A stretch of 11,397 nt of DNA from an uncultured Lachnospiraceae bacterium. GTDB taxonomy: Bacteria; Bacillota; Clostridia; Lachnospirales; Lachnospiraceae. Both the position numbers and the translations under genes were made by a program. The number at the start of each line of letters is the position of its first letter. Position 1 is the stretch's first letter. Where the stretch lies: contig CAMOQY010000031.1 in the NCBI GenBank assembly GCA_946623295.1, positions 1 to 11,397 of the forward strand, read 5' to 3'. Below the pieces are notes generated by a model, which did no database searches, was not told the origin of the DNA, and worked only from the letters and a program-made list of their open reading frames with translations. Below are positions 1-7,429 of this stretch, one piece after another.

Positions 1-8
1 ACATAGTA

Positions 9-37
9 ACTATAGGCGATTTCAGCAAACTTTGCAA
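9..37 (-). promoter_or_regulatory. Sigma-A type promoter reading out of the left edge
   Basis: On the minus strand a -35 box TTGCAA (32-37) is followed by a 17-nt spacer (15-31) and a -10 box TATAGT (9-14), five of six matches to TATAAT. Transcription would start near position 2, so the gene it serves lies beyond the window. The -35 hexamer and the spacer length are the same as in the mraZ promoter at 9533-9561. It lies 54-82 nt past the stop codon of the isomerase gene, with no clear terminator between. In related clostridia ftsZ often follows this cluster, so ftsZ is a reasonable guess for the target, but that is inference only. Confidence 0.6.
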
Positions 38-90
38 GTAAAAAATACAGATTTGCGGAGTTTTTCATGATTGTCCGGGGCGTGTGGGCT

Positions 91-738
91 TTATTCATCA
101 AAAAGCTCATACTCCACGATCGTGCAAAGGAGATGATATACGGCGATATGCTGCTCCTGGATCCGGTAAGTCTCGCGCTCCGGCATGATCAGCGAGAGCC
201 GGGCAAGCCTGCCCAGATCGCCTCCGTCGCGCCCGGTAAGCCCTATCGTGCGGATCCCGAGAGCATTTGCGGTCTTCACGGCAGCAGCAACATTGACCGC
301 ATTGCCTGAGGTACTGATACCGATAAGGGCGTCGCCCTCTTTTCCGTAGGCAAGCACCTGCTGGGCATATACGAGCGAAGGATCCACGTCATTGGCAAAT
401 GCCGAGATCGCCGCGGCATGACCCGCGAGCGAGATGGCCGGAAGACCCTGCTGGAGCTTTGAAGCGATCTCCTCTCCTGCTTCCCCGTACAGCGCGTTCA
501 TTTTTTCCTTAAATCCGGCGCTCACGGGACGCCTGAGCATAAAGCCTTTGAGCAGCTCCCCCGCGATGTGATCGCAGTCCGCGCAGCTTCCCCCGTTTCC
601 GCAGAGCAGAAGTTTTCCGCCCGAAGCAAAGGTTTCCGCGAGCAGCTCGCCGGCCTGCACGATCTGTCCGCGCAATCCCTCCAGCTCTGTGTGCCTGGCA
701 AAAAACTCATCGATAAATGCAGTTGTTTTTTCCTTCAT
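91..738 (-). CDS. gmhA: GmhA-like phosphoheptose isomerase (SIS domain)
   Basis: This 215-residue protein is a single SIS-domain sugar-phosphate isomerase of the sedoheptulose-7-phosphate isomerase group, which makes heptose phosphate for surface glycans. Visible marks are GNGGS at 47-51 followed by AD at 53-54, STSGN at 142-146, and the putative metal ligands His57, Glu61, Gln194 and His202, spaced as in E. coli GmhA (HxxxE and QExHxxxxH). The ATG at 738 is chosen because GGAGG lies 4 nt upstream (743-747); a longer reading from 765 would add nine residues without a better signal. About 25 extra residues (roughly 72-97) sit between the H/E metal site and the LPAISL segment compared with the E. 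coli type; I believe relatives in clostridia share this. It follows ftsQ by 59 nt on the same strand and probably shares its transcript. The SIS fold is certain; the exact substrate is not, and a DiaA-like or other sugar-phosphate role remains possible. Confidence 0.78.
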   Translation of the reverse strand: MKEKTTAFIDEFFARHTELEGLRGQIVQAGELLAETFASGGKLLLCGNGGSCADCDHIAGELLKGFMLRRPVSAGFKEKMNALYGEAGEEIASKLQQGLPAISLAGHAAAISAFANDVDPSLVYAQQVLAYGKEGDALIGISTSGNAVNVAAAVKTANALGIRTIGLTGRDGGDLGRLARLSLIMPERETYRIQEQHIAVYHLLCTIVEYELFDE

Positions 739-797
739 AAAACCTCCGCAACCTCTGCGGGCCATTCCCGAGGCCGGGTGGGACCCGTCCTCATTTC

Positions 798-1541
798 CTA
801 ATAAAACCTGTACGTCTGGCCGTCGGCTGAAAAATCGAAATTCTCCAGGTGGAGCGTGCCTTTTTTACCGCTGAGCTTCGGCAGAATATCCGCCATGACG
901 GGAAGCTTGCCCTCCAGCTGGGTACCCGCGCCGAGCATAACGCTTACATCGCCGGCATCCAGAAGGATCTGTCCGCTGCTGTCAAAATGAATATGCTCTA
1001 TTATATTTACAAGGCTCCTTTCCTCTCCGTCCCACTCTATGGTTTTCGAGGATAGAAACTGCGTGATCTGAAGAAGCTGGTTCAGCACGGTACGGCTGCT
1101 GACGGGGAGCGTCCTGCCGAGGACCACATAGTCTATATCAAGCCCTGTCACCCTCGGAATATCCGGATAGAGCTCACCGCAGCTCTCCAGCACCAGCCCG
1201 TCCATATCAAAATACAGATAGCTGCCCATAAACTCCACGTAGGCTACCATGGGCTTCATATTTACTTGTATCACCGCCTCGCTGAGCGAGTCGAGTTTTA
1301 CCTCATAGTCCCTCACAAAAGCGATCTGCTGCTTTTTGCCCGTCAGATTTCGGAAAAAGGCCACCAGCGGCCGGTACGAATCCTCGTCGTAAAAGACCTT
1401 GTCTTTTATCTGTTCATCGCTGTAATACGCCGCGCCCTCGACCCTGACGGTATCGATGCGTGAAAAATACGCGATACAGAACATTATGACCGCCGCGGCA
1501 AACACAACTGATATAGAGATTAGAATTATCTTTTTCTTCAA
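798..1541 (-). CDS. ftsQ: Cell division protein FtsQ/DivIB
   Basis: FtsQ (DivIB in Gram-positives) is a bitopic membrane protein that joins FtsL and FtsB/DivIC and controls the septal synthase FtsW-FtsI. The 247 residues show a short KKK cytoplasmic start, one membrane segment (about 5-26), a POTRA domain starting with RIDTVRVEG (28-36) and ending near 97, then a beta domain beginning PMVAYVEF with the PRVTGL element at 129-134. The start codon is TTG: in-frame TAA lies two codons upstream, and the next ATG would delete most of the membrane helix. A weak AGGCGG site lies 7 nt upstream. The start overlaps the ftsW stop by four bases (TTGA), so translation is probably coupled to ftsW. Sequence identity in this family is always low, so the call rests on topology, the POTRA region and position in the dcw cluster. 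Confidence 0.85.
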   Translation of the reverse strand: MKKKIILISISVVFAAAVIMFCIAYFSRIDTVRVEGAAYYSDEQIKDKVFYDEDSYRPLVAFFRNLTGKKQQIAFVRDYEVKLDSLSEAVIQVNMKPMVAYVEFMGSYLYFDMDGLVLESCGELYPDIPRVTGLDIDYVVLGRTLPVSSRTVLNQLLQITQFLSSKTIEWDGEERSLVNIIEHIHFDSSGQILLDAGDVSVMLGAGTQLEGKLPVMADILPKLSGKKGTLHLENFDFSADGQTYRFY

Positions 1542-2854
1542 GTGTTATCCGCCTTTGAAGCCTGCTCATATCTATTTTTTGCCTGGCCGGCTTCCCTCTG
1601 TCCGGCTGTCTCCGGTCGTCTGCCTGAGCCAAAGAGCGAGCGCAGCAGGCTCCGCTTCTTTCTTGATATCCCGACGCTCTGGCGCGCGACGCTCAGCACC
1701 AGACCAAACTCAGACATGAGAAACAACACGGAGGATCCGCCGTAGCTGATAAAGGGAAGCGTGACTCCCGTATTCGGTATCATGTTCGTCACAACGGCTA
1801 TATTGAGCACTACCTGAAGCGATATGTGCACCGCGACGCCCGCGCAAAGGAAAAAGCCCAGCCTGTCGGGGGCGTTGGAAGCGATCACAAGTATGCGGTA
1901 GATTAGGAAACCAAACAAAGCTATAAGACAGATGGCTCCAAAGATCCCCAGTTCCTCTACGAGGATGGAAAAGACCATATCGTTCTGAGCCTCTGGCACG
2001 AAGCCCAGCTTCTGGACGCTGTTTCCGAGACCCTTTCCGAAAAAGCCGCCGGAGCCTATGGCATACAGCCCCTGCATTACCTGCCAGCCGCCCTCCAGCG
2101 AATAAGCCTCGGGATCCTTCCATACGTCGATCCTCTCGAGCTGATAGCGCTTGAGCAGTCCGATATCCACGAGCCAGTCGCCCAGGAAATACGCCACGGC
2201 GACCACCGCGAGAAACGCCAGCAGGACCGCGAGATATTTTTTCTTGTGCTCGCTGGCTATGGTCATCAGGACAAGCACGATCGCCACAAGGATGATCGAT
2301 GAGCTCAGATTGTTCAGGAATACAAAGAATATGGGGACTCCCGTTACACCGAGCACGAGGAGCACACCGCCGAGTTTGTCGATCTTGTACTTAAGATTGG
2401 TGAGCAGGAGGGCCACCACCATGATCAGAGCGAGCTTTACCAGCTCCGTCGGCTGAAAGATGGAATGTCCGCCTATGCCGAACCAGCGCTTGCGCCCGTT
2501 GAACTCTATTCCCAGTGACGTGAAGTCCACCAACGCCATGAGTACGACCGAGGCAATATAGACCGGCCACGTACCGAATTTGCAGAGCCACTGGTAATTA
2601 AAGAGCGAAAGAAAAACCATAAAAGCCAGAGCGCCGCCCGAAATAAGAGCCTGCCGCGTAAGATAATACGAGCTGTCTCCTATCTTGAGCTGGGCGGTGT
2701 AATAACTCGTCGTATATACCATCATCAGGCCGAAGGCGACCAAAAGAAGCACCGCCAGTATAAGGGCGTTGTCTGTATTTTTTCTGATGAAAAATACCCG
2801 TCTTATTCCGGTCCTTTCCCGGCCGGCAGCGACGGTTTTCTGATCCGCGCTCAT
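1538..2854 (-). CDS. ftsW: Septal peptidoglycan glycosyltransferase FtsW (SEDS family)
   Basis: FtsW polymerises lipid II into septal glycan strands together with its transpeptidase partner FtsI. The 438-residue protein has a basic cytoplasmic N-terminus, about ten hydrophobic segments from residue 29 on, and a basic, polar C-terminal tail (about 397-438). SEDS marks include NGRKRWFGIGG (119-129), FQPTELVK (133-140), GGWQ with a glycine-rich run (255-276), and the signature PNTGVTLPFISYGGSS (360-375). The essential extracellular aspartate corresponds to Asp292 in PEAQNDMVF; most FtsW proteins have H-T where this one has Q-N. The ATG overlaps the murD stop in an ATGA junction, and a GGGAG site lies just upstream. 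RodA/SpoVE paralogues look alike, but the position between murD and ftsQ favours FtsW. Confidence 0.93.
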   Translation of the reverse strand: MSADQKTVAAGRERTGIRRVFFIRKNTDNALILAVLLLVAFGLMMVYTTSYYTAQLKIGDSSYYLTRQALISGGALAFMVFLSLFNYQWLCKFGTWPVYIASVVLMALVDFTSLGIEFNGRKRWFGIGGHSIFQPTELVKLALIMVVALLLTNLKYKIDKLGGVLLVLGVTGVPIFFVFLNNLSSSIILVAIVLVLMTIASEHKKKYLAVLLAFLAVVAVAYFLGDWLVDIGLLKRYQLERIDVWKDPEAYSLEGGWQVMQGLYAIGSGGFFGKGLGNSVQKLGFVPEAQNDMVFSILVEELGIFGAICLIALFGFLIYRILVIASNAPDRLGFFLCAGVAVHISLQVVLNIAVVTNMIPNTGVTLPFISYGGSSVLFLMSEFGLVLSVARQSVGISRKKRSLLRSLFGSGRRPETAGQREAGQAKNRYEQASKADNT

Positions 2855-4209
2855 GCTTTCTCCCTGACTAATTCCTTGAATCTTCTGCCTCTGACTTCAT
2901 AGCTCCTGAACATATCCCAGCTTGCGCAGGCCGGCGAAAGCAGCACAGCCTCTCCGGGCCGGGCTTCGCGTATCGCCGCCTCCACCGCACCGTCGAAGGT
3001 ATCGGCAAAGCTGTAATCCTTGTATCCGTATTTATCGCAGGTATCGGCGATCTGCTGCCTGCAGGCGCCCAAAAGCACCATATGGCGCACTCTGCCCGGA
3101 AGCTCCTTCACCCACTCGTCAAATTCGATGTGCTTGTCGTATCCGCCCGCTATCAGCACAGCCGGGCGGTTCATGGCGCGGATCGCCTGCACGGAGGCGT
3201 CGGGATTCGTACCCTTTGAATCATTATAATAATCCACGCCGTTTCTCGTGAGCACATACTCTATCCTGTGCTCCACGGCGTTAAAGTCCGCTATGCTCCG
3301 GCGGATGGATCCGACCGGAATGCCGAGCGAAAGCGCCATCAGCGCAGCAGCCAGGACATTTTCGTGATTATGGCGTCCGAGAAGCTTCATGTCGCCGGTC
3401 GTGCACAGCACGAATTCGCTGCCGTCCAGCCGTATCACAAGCTCATCTCCGCGCATAAAGCCGCCCTCGGGCAGCTCCCTGGCGCTGCTGAAAAAGAGCA
3501 CACGGGGCCGGATGCCCGCGGCAAATTCCCGAAGTCTCTCATCTTCATAGTTGAGCACGCACACGTCATCTGCAAGCTGGTTTTCCGCTATGCGTTCCTT
3601 GGCTGCGGCATACGCTTCCATGGTGCCGAAGCGGTCCAGATGGTCGGGCGTGATATTGAGTATCGCGCTGACGTTCGGGCGGAAGCTTTCTATGGTCTCC
3701 AGATGAAATCCGGCGACTTCGATCACACAGACGCTTTCATCCGTGAGTTTGTCGACGACGCCCGTATAGGCGTTTCCTATGTTTCCGACCGTATAGCCGT
3801 CCAGGCCGGCATCGGTAACTATCTGTCCCAAAAGCGCCGTAGTCGTGGTTTTTCCGTTTGTTCCGGTGATCGCGGCGATGCGTCCTTTGCCCAGCCTGTA
3901 CGCCAGCTCTATCTCACTGATACACGGGATGCCCGCCTCGCGCAGCGCGCAGGCAAAAGGTGCCTTTCCGGGGATGCCGGGACTCATTATACAGGCCTTC
4001 GCGCCTTCCGTATCAGCCGGATCGAGCTTGCCGAGAACGATCCTTAGTCTGTTTTCCCACTCCGGATGTCCTGCGAGGATCTTTTCGCTCACGGCAGCCG
4101 CGTCCCTCGACGTATTCTCGTCAAAGACCGTTACGTCAAAGCCGTGCGCCAGCAGCAGCTGCGCACTTCCGATCCCGCTTATTCCCGTTCCGGCTACGAT
4201 ATATTTCAT
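2851..4209 (-). CDS. murD: UDP-MurNAc-L-alanine:D-glutamate ligase MurD
   Basis: MurD is the cytoplasmic ATP-dependent ligase that adds D-glutamate to UDP-MurNAc-L-Ala. The 452 residues match the family length and domain order: an N-terminal Rossmann-like domain (VAGTGISGIGSA, 5-16), the central ATPase domain with GTNGKTT (116-122), Mg-site region (Glu164 and His190), the probable carbamylated lysine Lys204 in AYAAAKERI, GRHNHEN (278-284), and the C-terminal ligase domain with NDSKGTNPDA (329-338), GGYDKHIEFDE (355-365) and LSPACASWDMF (424-434). One departure: where most MurD proteins read ELSSFQLE, this one reads EVAGFHLE (164-171). The start has an AAGGA site 8 nt upstream. It follows mraY after a 113-nt gap with hairpins and overlaps ftsW by 4 bp. 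Confidence 0.96.
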   Translation of the reverse strand: MKYIVAGTGISGIGSAQLLLAHGFDVTVFDENTSRDAAAVSEKILAGHPEWENRLRIVLGKLDPADTEGAKACIMSPGIPGKAPFACALREAGIPCISEIELAYRLGKGRIAAITGTNGKTTTTALLGQIVTDAGLDGYTVGNIGNAYTGVVDKLTDESVCVIEVAGFHLETIESFRPNVSAILNITPDHLDRFGTMEAYAAAKERIAENQLADDVCVLNYEDERLREFAAGIRPRVLFFSSARELPEGGFMRGDELVIRLDGSEFVLCTTGDMKLLGRHNHENVLAAALMALSLGIPVGSIRRSIADFNAVEHRIEYVLTRNGVDYYNDSKGTNPDASVQAIRAMNRPAVLIAGGYDKHIEFDEWVKELPGRVRHMVLLGACRQQIADTCDKYGYKDYSFADTFDGAVEAAIREARPGEAVLLSPACASWDMFRSYEVRGRRFKELVREKA

Positions 4210-4266
4210 TCTTCTTTTCCTTTTCAGATCTTGGCTTTTTCGATGCCGACAGTCCGCTTTTTGTCA

Positions 4267-4312
4267 GCAGGCTTTTCCTGCGCTGCGGCTTAGTACGCGG
4301 CGCGTCAGCGCC
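4267..4312 (-). other. Two tandem stem-loops in the mraY-murD gap
   Basis: The 113-nt gap (4210-4322) holds no gene. On the transcript two perfect 5-bp stems occur in a row: GGCGC-TGAC-GCGCC (4299-4312, a four-base loop) and GCAGG-AAAAG-CCTGC (4267-4281). Neither is followed by a U run, so they are not intrinsic terminators. They could mark RNA processing or stabilise the downstream mRNA, which is inference. I see no good promoter in the gap. Confidence 0.45.
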
Positions 4313-4322
4313 AGGGTCCTGA

Positions 4323-5276
4323 TCACAGTCCCATCCAGCCAACAAGGGCAAGCAGCACTGTTATGACTGTAAACACAGTCACGATACGCGTCTCGGACCA
4401 GCCGCACAGCTCAAAATGATGATGGATGGGCGCCATCTTGAAAATACGCTTTCCGTGAGTTTTCTTAAAATAAGCGACCTGGATGATCGAGGACATGATC
4501 TCGGCAAAATAGATAAAGCCGACGACCAGGATCAGCAGCGGCTCTCCGAGCACCACGAATGCGCTCGCCACAAAGCCGCCCAGCGCCAGCGATCCGGTAT
4601 CGCCCATAAAGACTTTCGCAGGGTAAGCATTAAAGAGCAGAAACGCCAGCAGGCCGCCGATGACCGCAGCGCACACGGGCGCGATGTTTGCGCCGAGCTT
4701 TACCGAGGCGGCAGTCAGGAAGATGGCGACTACGATCGTGACCGACGAGCAGAGCCCGTCCAGTCCGTCCGTAAAATTAACGCCGTTGTCAGTACCGAGC
4801 ACAACGAAGAGAGTAAAGAAGGGGTAAAACCACTTCAGATCCCAGTCCACATCAAAGAAGGGGACATGGATCACAGTCCTCGTATCCGAAAAGATCATCA
4901 TGTACGCGCACAGAGCCGACATGAGCACGAGCTGCATCAGCATCTTCTTCCACGCGGAAAGGCCCTTGGTGTTTTTTTTGACGACTTTGAGGTAGTCGTC
5001 CATAAAACCGATGGCGCCATACCAGAACGTCATGCCGATGATCGGCCACATCCTGGTGTATTTAAAGGCAAAGAGCACGCTCGCGGCCATGATGCCTATT
5101 ATGAACGCGATGCCGCCCATCGTGGGAGTACCCTGCTTTTTAAGATGGGTCTGCGGGCCGTCGTCGCGCACCTGCTGCCCGAATTTGATCTTGTGAAGCA
5201 GCGGAATGAGCAGCGGACAGATGATCGCCGTCACTATGAAAGAAATAAAAAGCGGTAAAATTATCTCGTGTGTCAT
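4323..5276 (-). CDS. mraY: Phospho-N-acetylmuramoyl-pentapeptide transferase MraY
   Basis: MraY is the integral membrane enzyme that transfers phospho-MurNAc-pentapeptide to undecaprenyl phosphate, forming lipid I. The 317-residue protein has about ten membrane segments and all family signatures: the polar loop KKQGTPTMGG (46-55), the DDxxK motif with Asp93, Asp94 and Lys97, NFTDGLDGL (167-175) with Asp170 and Asp173, MGDTGSLALGG (224-234), and the histidine motif APIHHHFEL (282-290). The start is secure: GGAGG (5282-5286) lies 5 nt upstream of the ATG. It follows ftsI after 14 nt and supplies the substrate chain whose later cytoplasmic partner, MurD, is encoded next. Confidence 0.98.
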   Translation of the reverse strand: MTHEIILPLFISFIVTAIICPLLIPLLHKIKFGQQVRDDGPQTHLKKQGTPTMGGIAFIIGIMAASVLFAFKYTRMWPIIGMTFWYGAIGFMDDYLKVVKKNTKGLSAWKKMLMQLVLMSALCAYMMIFSDTRTVIHVPFFDVDWDLKWFYPFFTLFVVLGTDNGVNFTDGLDGLCSSVTIVVAIFLTAASVKLGANIAPVCAAVIGGLLAFLLFNAYPAKVFMGDTGSLALGGFVASAFVVLGEPLLILVVGFIYFAEIMSSIIQVAYFKKTHGKRIFKMAPIHHHFELCGWSETRIVTVFTVITVLLALVGWMGL

Positions 5277-5290
5277 ATCTTCCTCCCCGT

Positions 5291-7429
5291 TCAGCCGTCA
5301 TCGTTTCCGCTGTCTGTATTTCCGCCGTCCTGGCTGTCGATCTCATTCCAGTCCACGCCTCCCATATCCGGGACGCCTGCAGCCGGAACCAGATTCGGAT
5401 CAGCATCCGCTGCATCCGTCGTATCGCCGCCGTCCGTGCCTGCGGTATCCGTACCATCGTCAGCCGTGCCGTCATTACCGCTGTCATCCTGTCCTTCTCC
5501 GTCAGCAGGGCTTACAGTGGGGGTATCGAAAATGTGACTGACGACCTCGCCCTCTCCCTCGAGGTTTATATAGGGTATTATATTCTCCATTATTTCTTTT
5601 TCAAGAGCAATGGCCAGCTTGGCGCTGACGCTCTCGCCGCCCTCCAGGTCGACCGTAGGGTTGTCGATTATGACATAGATCAGTACCTGCGGATCATCGA
5701 TCGGGGCCGCCGCGATAAATGAAACGAGGTATTTCTTGTCGCTTCTGGGAAGCTTTTCGGCGGTTCCGGTCTTTCCTCCGATGCTGTAGCCGGTTATCTT
5801 CGCGGTCTTGGCAGTACCGTTTTCCACGGTCTCAAAAAGCGCATTGCGGATGAAAGCGCTTGTCTCCTCCGTTACGGTTTCTCTGACAAGTACGGGTTCT
5901 ATATTTCTTACGATCTGTCCGTCGCTGCTGAGGATCTGTCTCACAGTGTGGGGCTGATAGTAGCTGCCGCCGTTTACAAGCGAGCAGAACGCGGATGCAA
6001 GCTGTACCATATTTACGGTAAAGTTCTGTCCGAAGGAGTTCGTCGCGAGATCGACCGGGCCCATTTTATCCGCCGGATACAGCAGACCGCCGTTCTCTCC
6101 GGGCAGATCCACCGAGGTCTGCTTTCCAAAGCCGAATATGCTCTGATACTCGGCAAATTTTTCCGCTCCGAGAGCCGCGACGATATCCATCATGGCAACG
6201 TTGCAGGATTCCATTAGGGATTCAGTAAGATCCAGATATCCGTGCCCTTCTACGTTATTGCACTTGACGCGCGTCAGATACGAGCCAGAGCCAAAGCTTC
6301 TCGAACCAGTGCAGCGAAACTCCGAATGCTCATTGATCACGCCGTTTTCAAGCGCCGCCGCGACTGTGAAAGGCTTCGCCGTGGATCCCGGCTCATAGGC
6401 GTCCGCGACAGCGTAATTTTTCCACATGGCGCCGCGGGCGGCCTCAAGTTCTTCATCGGTAGCCATAGCCTCGATCTCTTCCGCCGTATAGCAATAGGTC
6501 AGGTTAGACGGATCGTTGAGATCAAAGAGCTTGTCCGTAGCCTCGGCGAGAATTTCACCGTTATTGGGGTTCATGACGATCGCGGCGATATTGTCCGCAT
6601 CGTGCGTCGCCGCAAAGTTTGCTATGACTTTTTCACAGGCGGCCTGGATCGTATAATCGATCGTGCTTACAAGCGTATTGCCGTCGTCGGCGGGAATGAC
6701 GGTCCGCTCCGCTACGCCATCTGTATTGACGTAGCCGTACTCGCGGCCGTTCATGCCCACGAGCTCGTCGTTGTAGTATTCCTCCAGGCCCCAGTTTCCT
6801 CTTGTAGAGTCGCTTCCCGAAAAACCAAGCAGATTGCAGGCGAATGTGCCGAAGGGGTAGACTCTCTTGTAGTCCTCTTCAAACCAGACGCCCCTGACAT
6901 AGCCGGTCTCCTTGGCGCTCTCGGCGGCGTTTACCTCGTCCCGGTATGCTATAAAGCTCGCTCTCTGTTCCTCAGTCAGCTGCTTTGCGTAGCGGATATA
7001 GGCGCTCGAAGGTTTTTCCTCGATGGTCTTTTTCATATCTGCAATATCAAAGCCGAATACCGCATTTACTGCTGCGAGCGTCGCATTTTCATTTTTCGCG
7101 TTGTTTGCGAGGATCACGGACGGATCGAGGATCATGGTATATATCCTCTCGCTCGTAGCCAGGATCGTGCCGTTGCGGTCTGTTATAGTCCCGCGGCGGG
7201 CGTAGATGGTGGTGCTGGAGTAATCCTGCTGAGAGAGGATGCTTATCTCATAATCATCACCCTGCTGCGCGTTTATCACAAATATCCTTATTATTAAAGC
7301 GATCAAGGCTACTGCCGCCACGACCGTGAACGTCACTAACCTTGATCTGATAGCTCTTTCGTATTTTTTGTTTTTAAGCTCTCTCCGGCGTCTTCTTTCT
7401 TCCGGATCAAGTGTTTGGGATGTCTTCAT
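5291..7429 (-). CDS. ftsI: Septal class B penicillin-binding protein (FtsI/PBP2-type transpeptidase)
   Basis: This 712-residue class B PBP should cross-link septal peptidoglycan with FtsW. It has a strongly basic cytoplasmic start (11-30), one membrane anchor (about 31-53), the dimerisation/pedestal domain beginning with the RRGTITDRNGTILA block (78-91), and the penicillin-binding domain with catalytic Ser349 and Lys352 (EPGSTAKPF), SCN (408-410) and KTG (553-555). No PASTA domain is seen. Residues about 637-712 form a low-complexity tail rich in Asp, Gly and Thr that would lie outside the cell. The ATG is the first possible start after an in-frame TAA three codons upstream; its nearest GGAGG is 14 nt away, so translation probably depends on coupling to ftsL, which it overlaps by 23 bp. 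A SpoVD-like sporulation role is the main alternative; position and the single PBP in the cluster favour FtsI. Confidence 0.92.
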   Translation of the reverse strand: MKTSQTLDPEERRRRRELKNKKYERAIRSRLVTFTVVAAVALIALIIRIFVINAQQGDDYEISILSQQDYSSTTIYARRGTITDRNGTILATSERIYTMILDPSVILANNAKNENATLAAVNAVFGFDIADMKKTIEEKPSSAYIRYAKQLTEEQRASFIAYRDEVNAAESAKETGYVRGVWFEEDYKRVYPFGTFACNLLGFSGSDSTRGNWGLEEYYNDELVGMNGREYGYVNTDGVAERTVIPADDGNTLVSTIDYTIQAACEKVIANFAATHDADNIAAIVMNPNNGEILAEATDKLFDLNDPSNLTYCYTAEEIEAMATDEELEAARGAMWKNYAVADAYEPGSTAKPFTVAAALENGVINEHSEFRCTGSRSFGSGSYLTRVKCNNVEGHGYLDLTESLMESCNVAMMDIVAALGAEKFAEYQSIFGFGKQTSVDLPGENGGLLYPADKMGPVDLATNSFGQNFTVNMVQLASAFCSLVNGGSYYQPHTVRQILSSDGQIVRNIEPVLVRETVTEETSAFIRNALFETVENGTAKTAKITGYSIGGKTGTAEKLPRSDKKYLVSFIAAAPIDDPQVLIYVIIDNPTVDLEGGESVSAKLAIALEKEIMENIIPYINLEGEGEVVSHIFDTPTVSPADGEGQDDSGNDGTADDGTDTAGTDGGDTTDAADADPNLVPAAGVPDMGGVDWNEIDSQDGGNTDSGNDDG

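Noticed and set aside
38..90. Possible terminator after the isomerase gene
   Set aside because: There is a T-rich stretch on the minus strand, but no stable GC stem precedes it.
775..787. Short inverted repeat (5-bp stem) in the ftsQ-gmhA gap as a terminator
   Set aside because: There is no U run after the stem and the loop is only three bases, so termination is not supported.
3268..4047. 259-residue plus-strand open frame opposite murD
   Set aside because: It is wholly antisense to murD, with no family features.
4416..5258. 280-residue plus-strand open frame opposite mraY
   Set aside because: It is the antisense of a membrane protein gene, giving an implausibly charged His/Asp/Arg-rich product with no domain, and lies entirely within a secure gene.
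6242..7297. 351-residue plus-strand open frame opposite ftsI
   Set aside because: It is a long antisense frame caused by GC-rich codon use; no recognisable motifs, and it lies entirely within ftsI.
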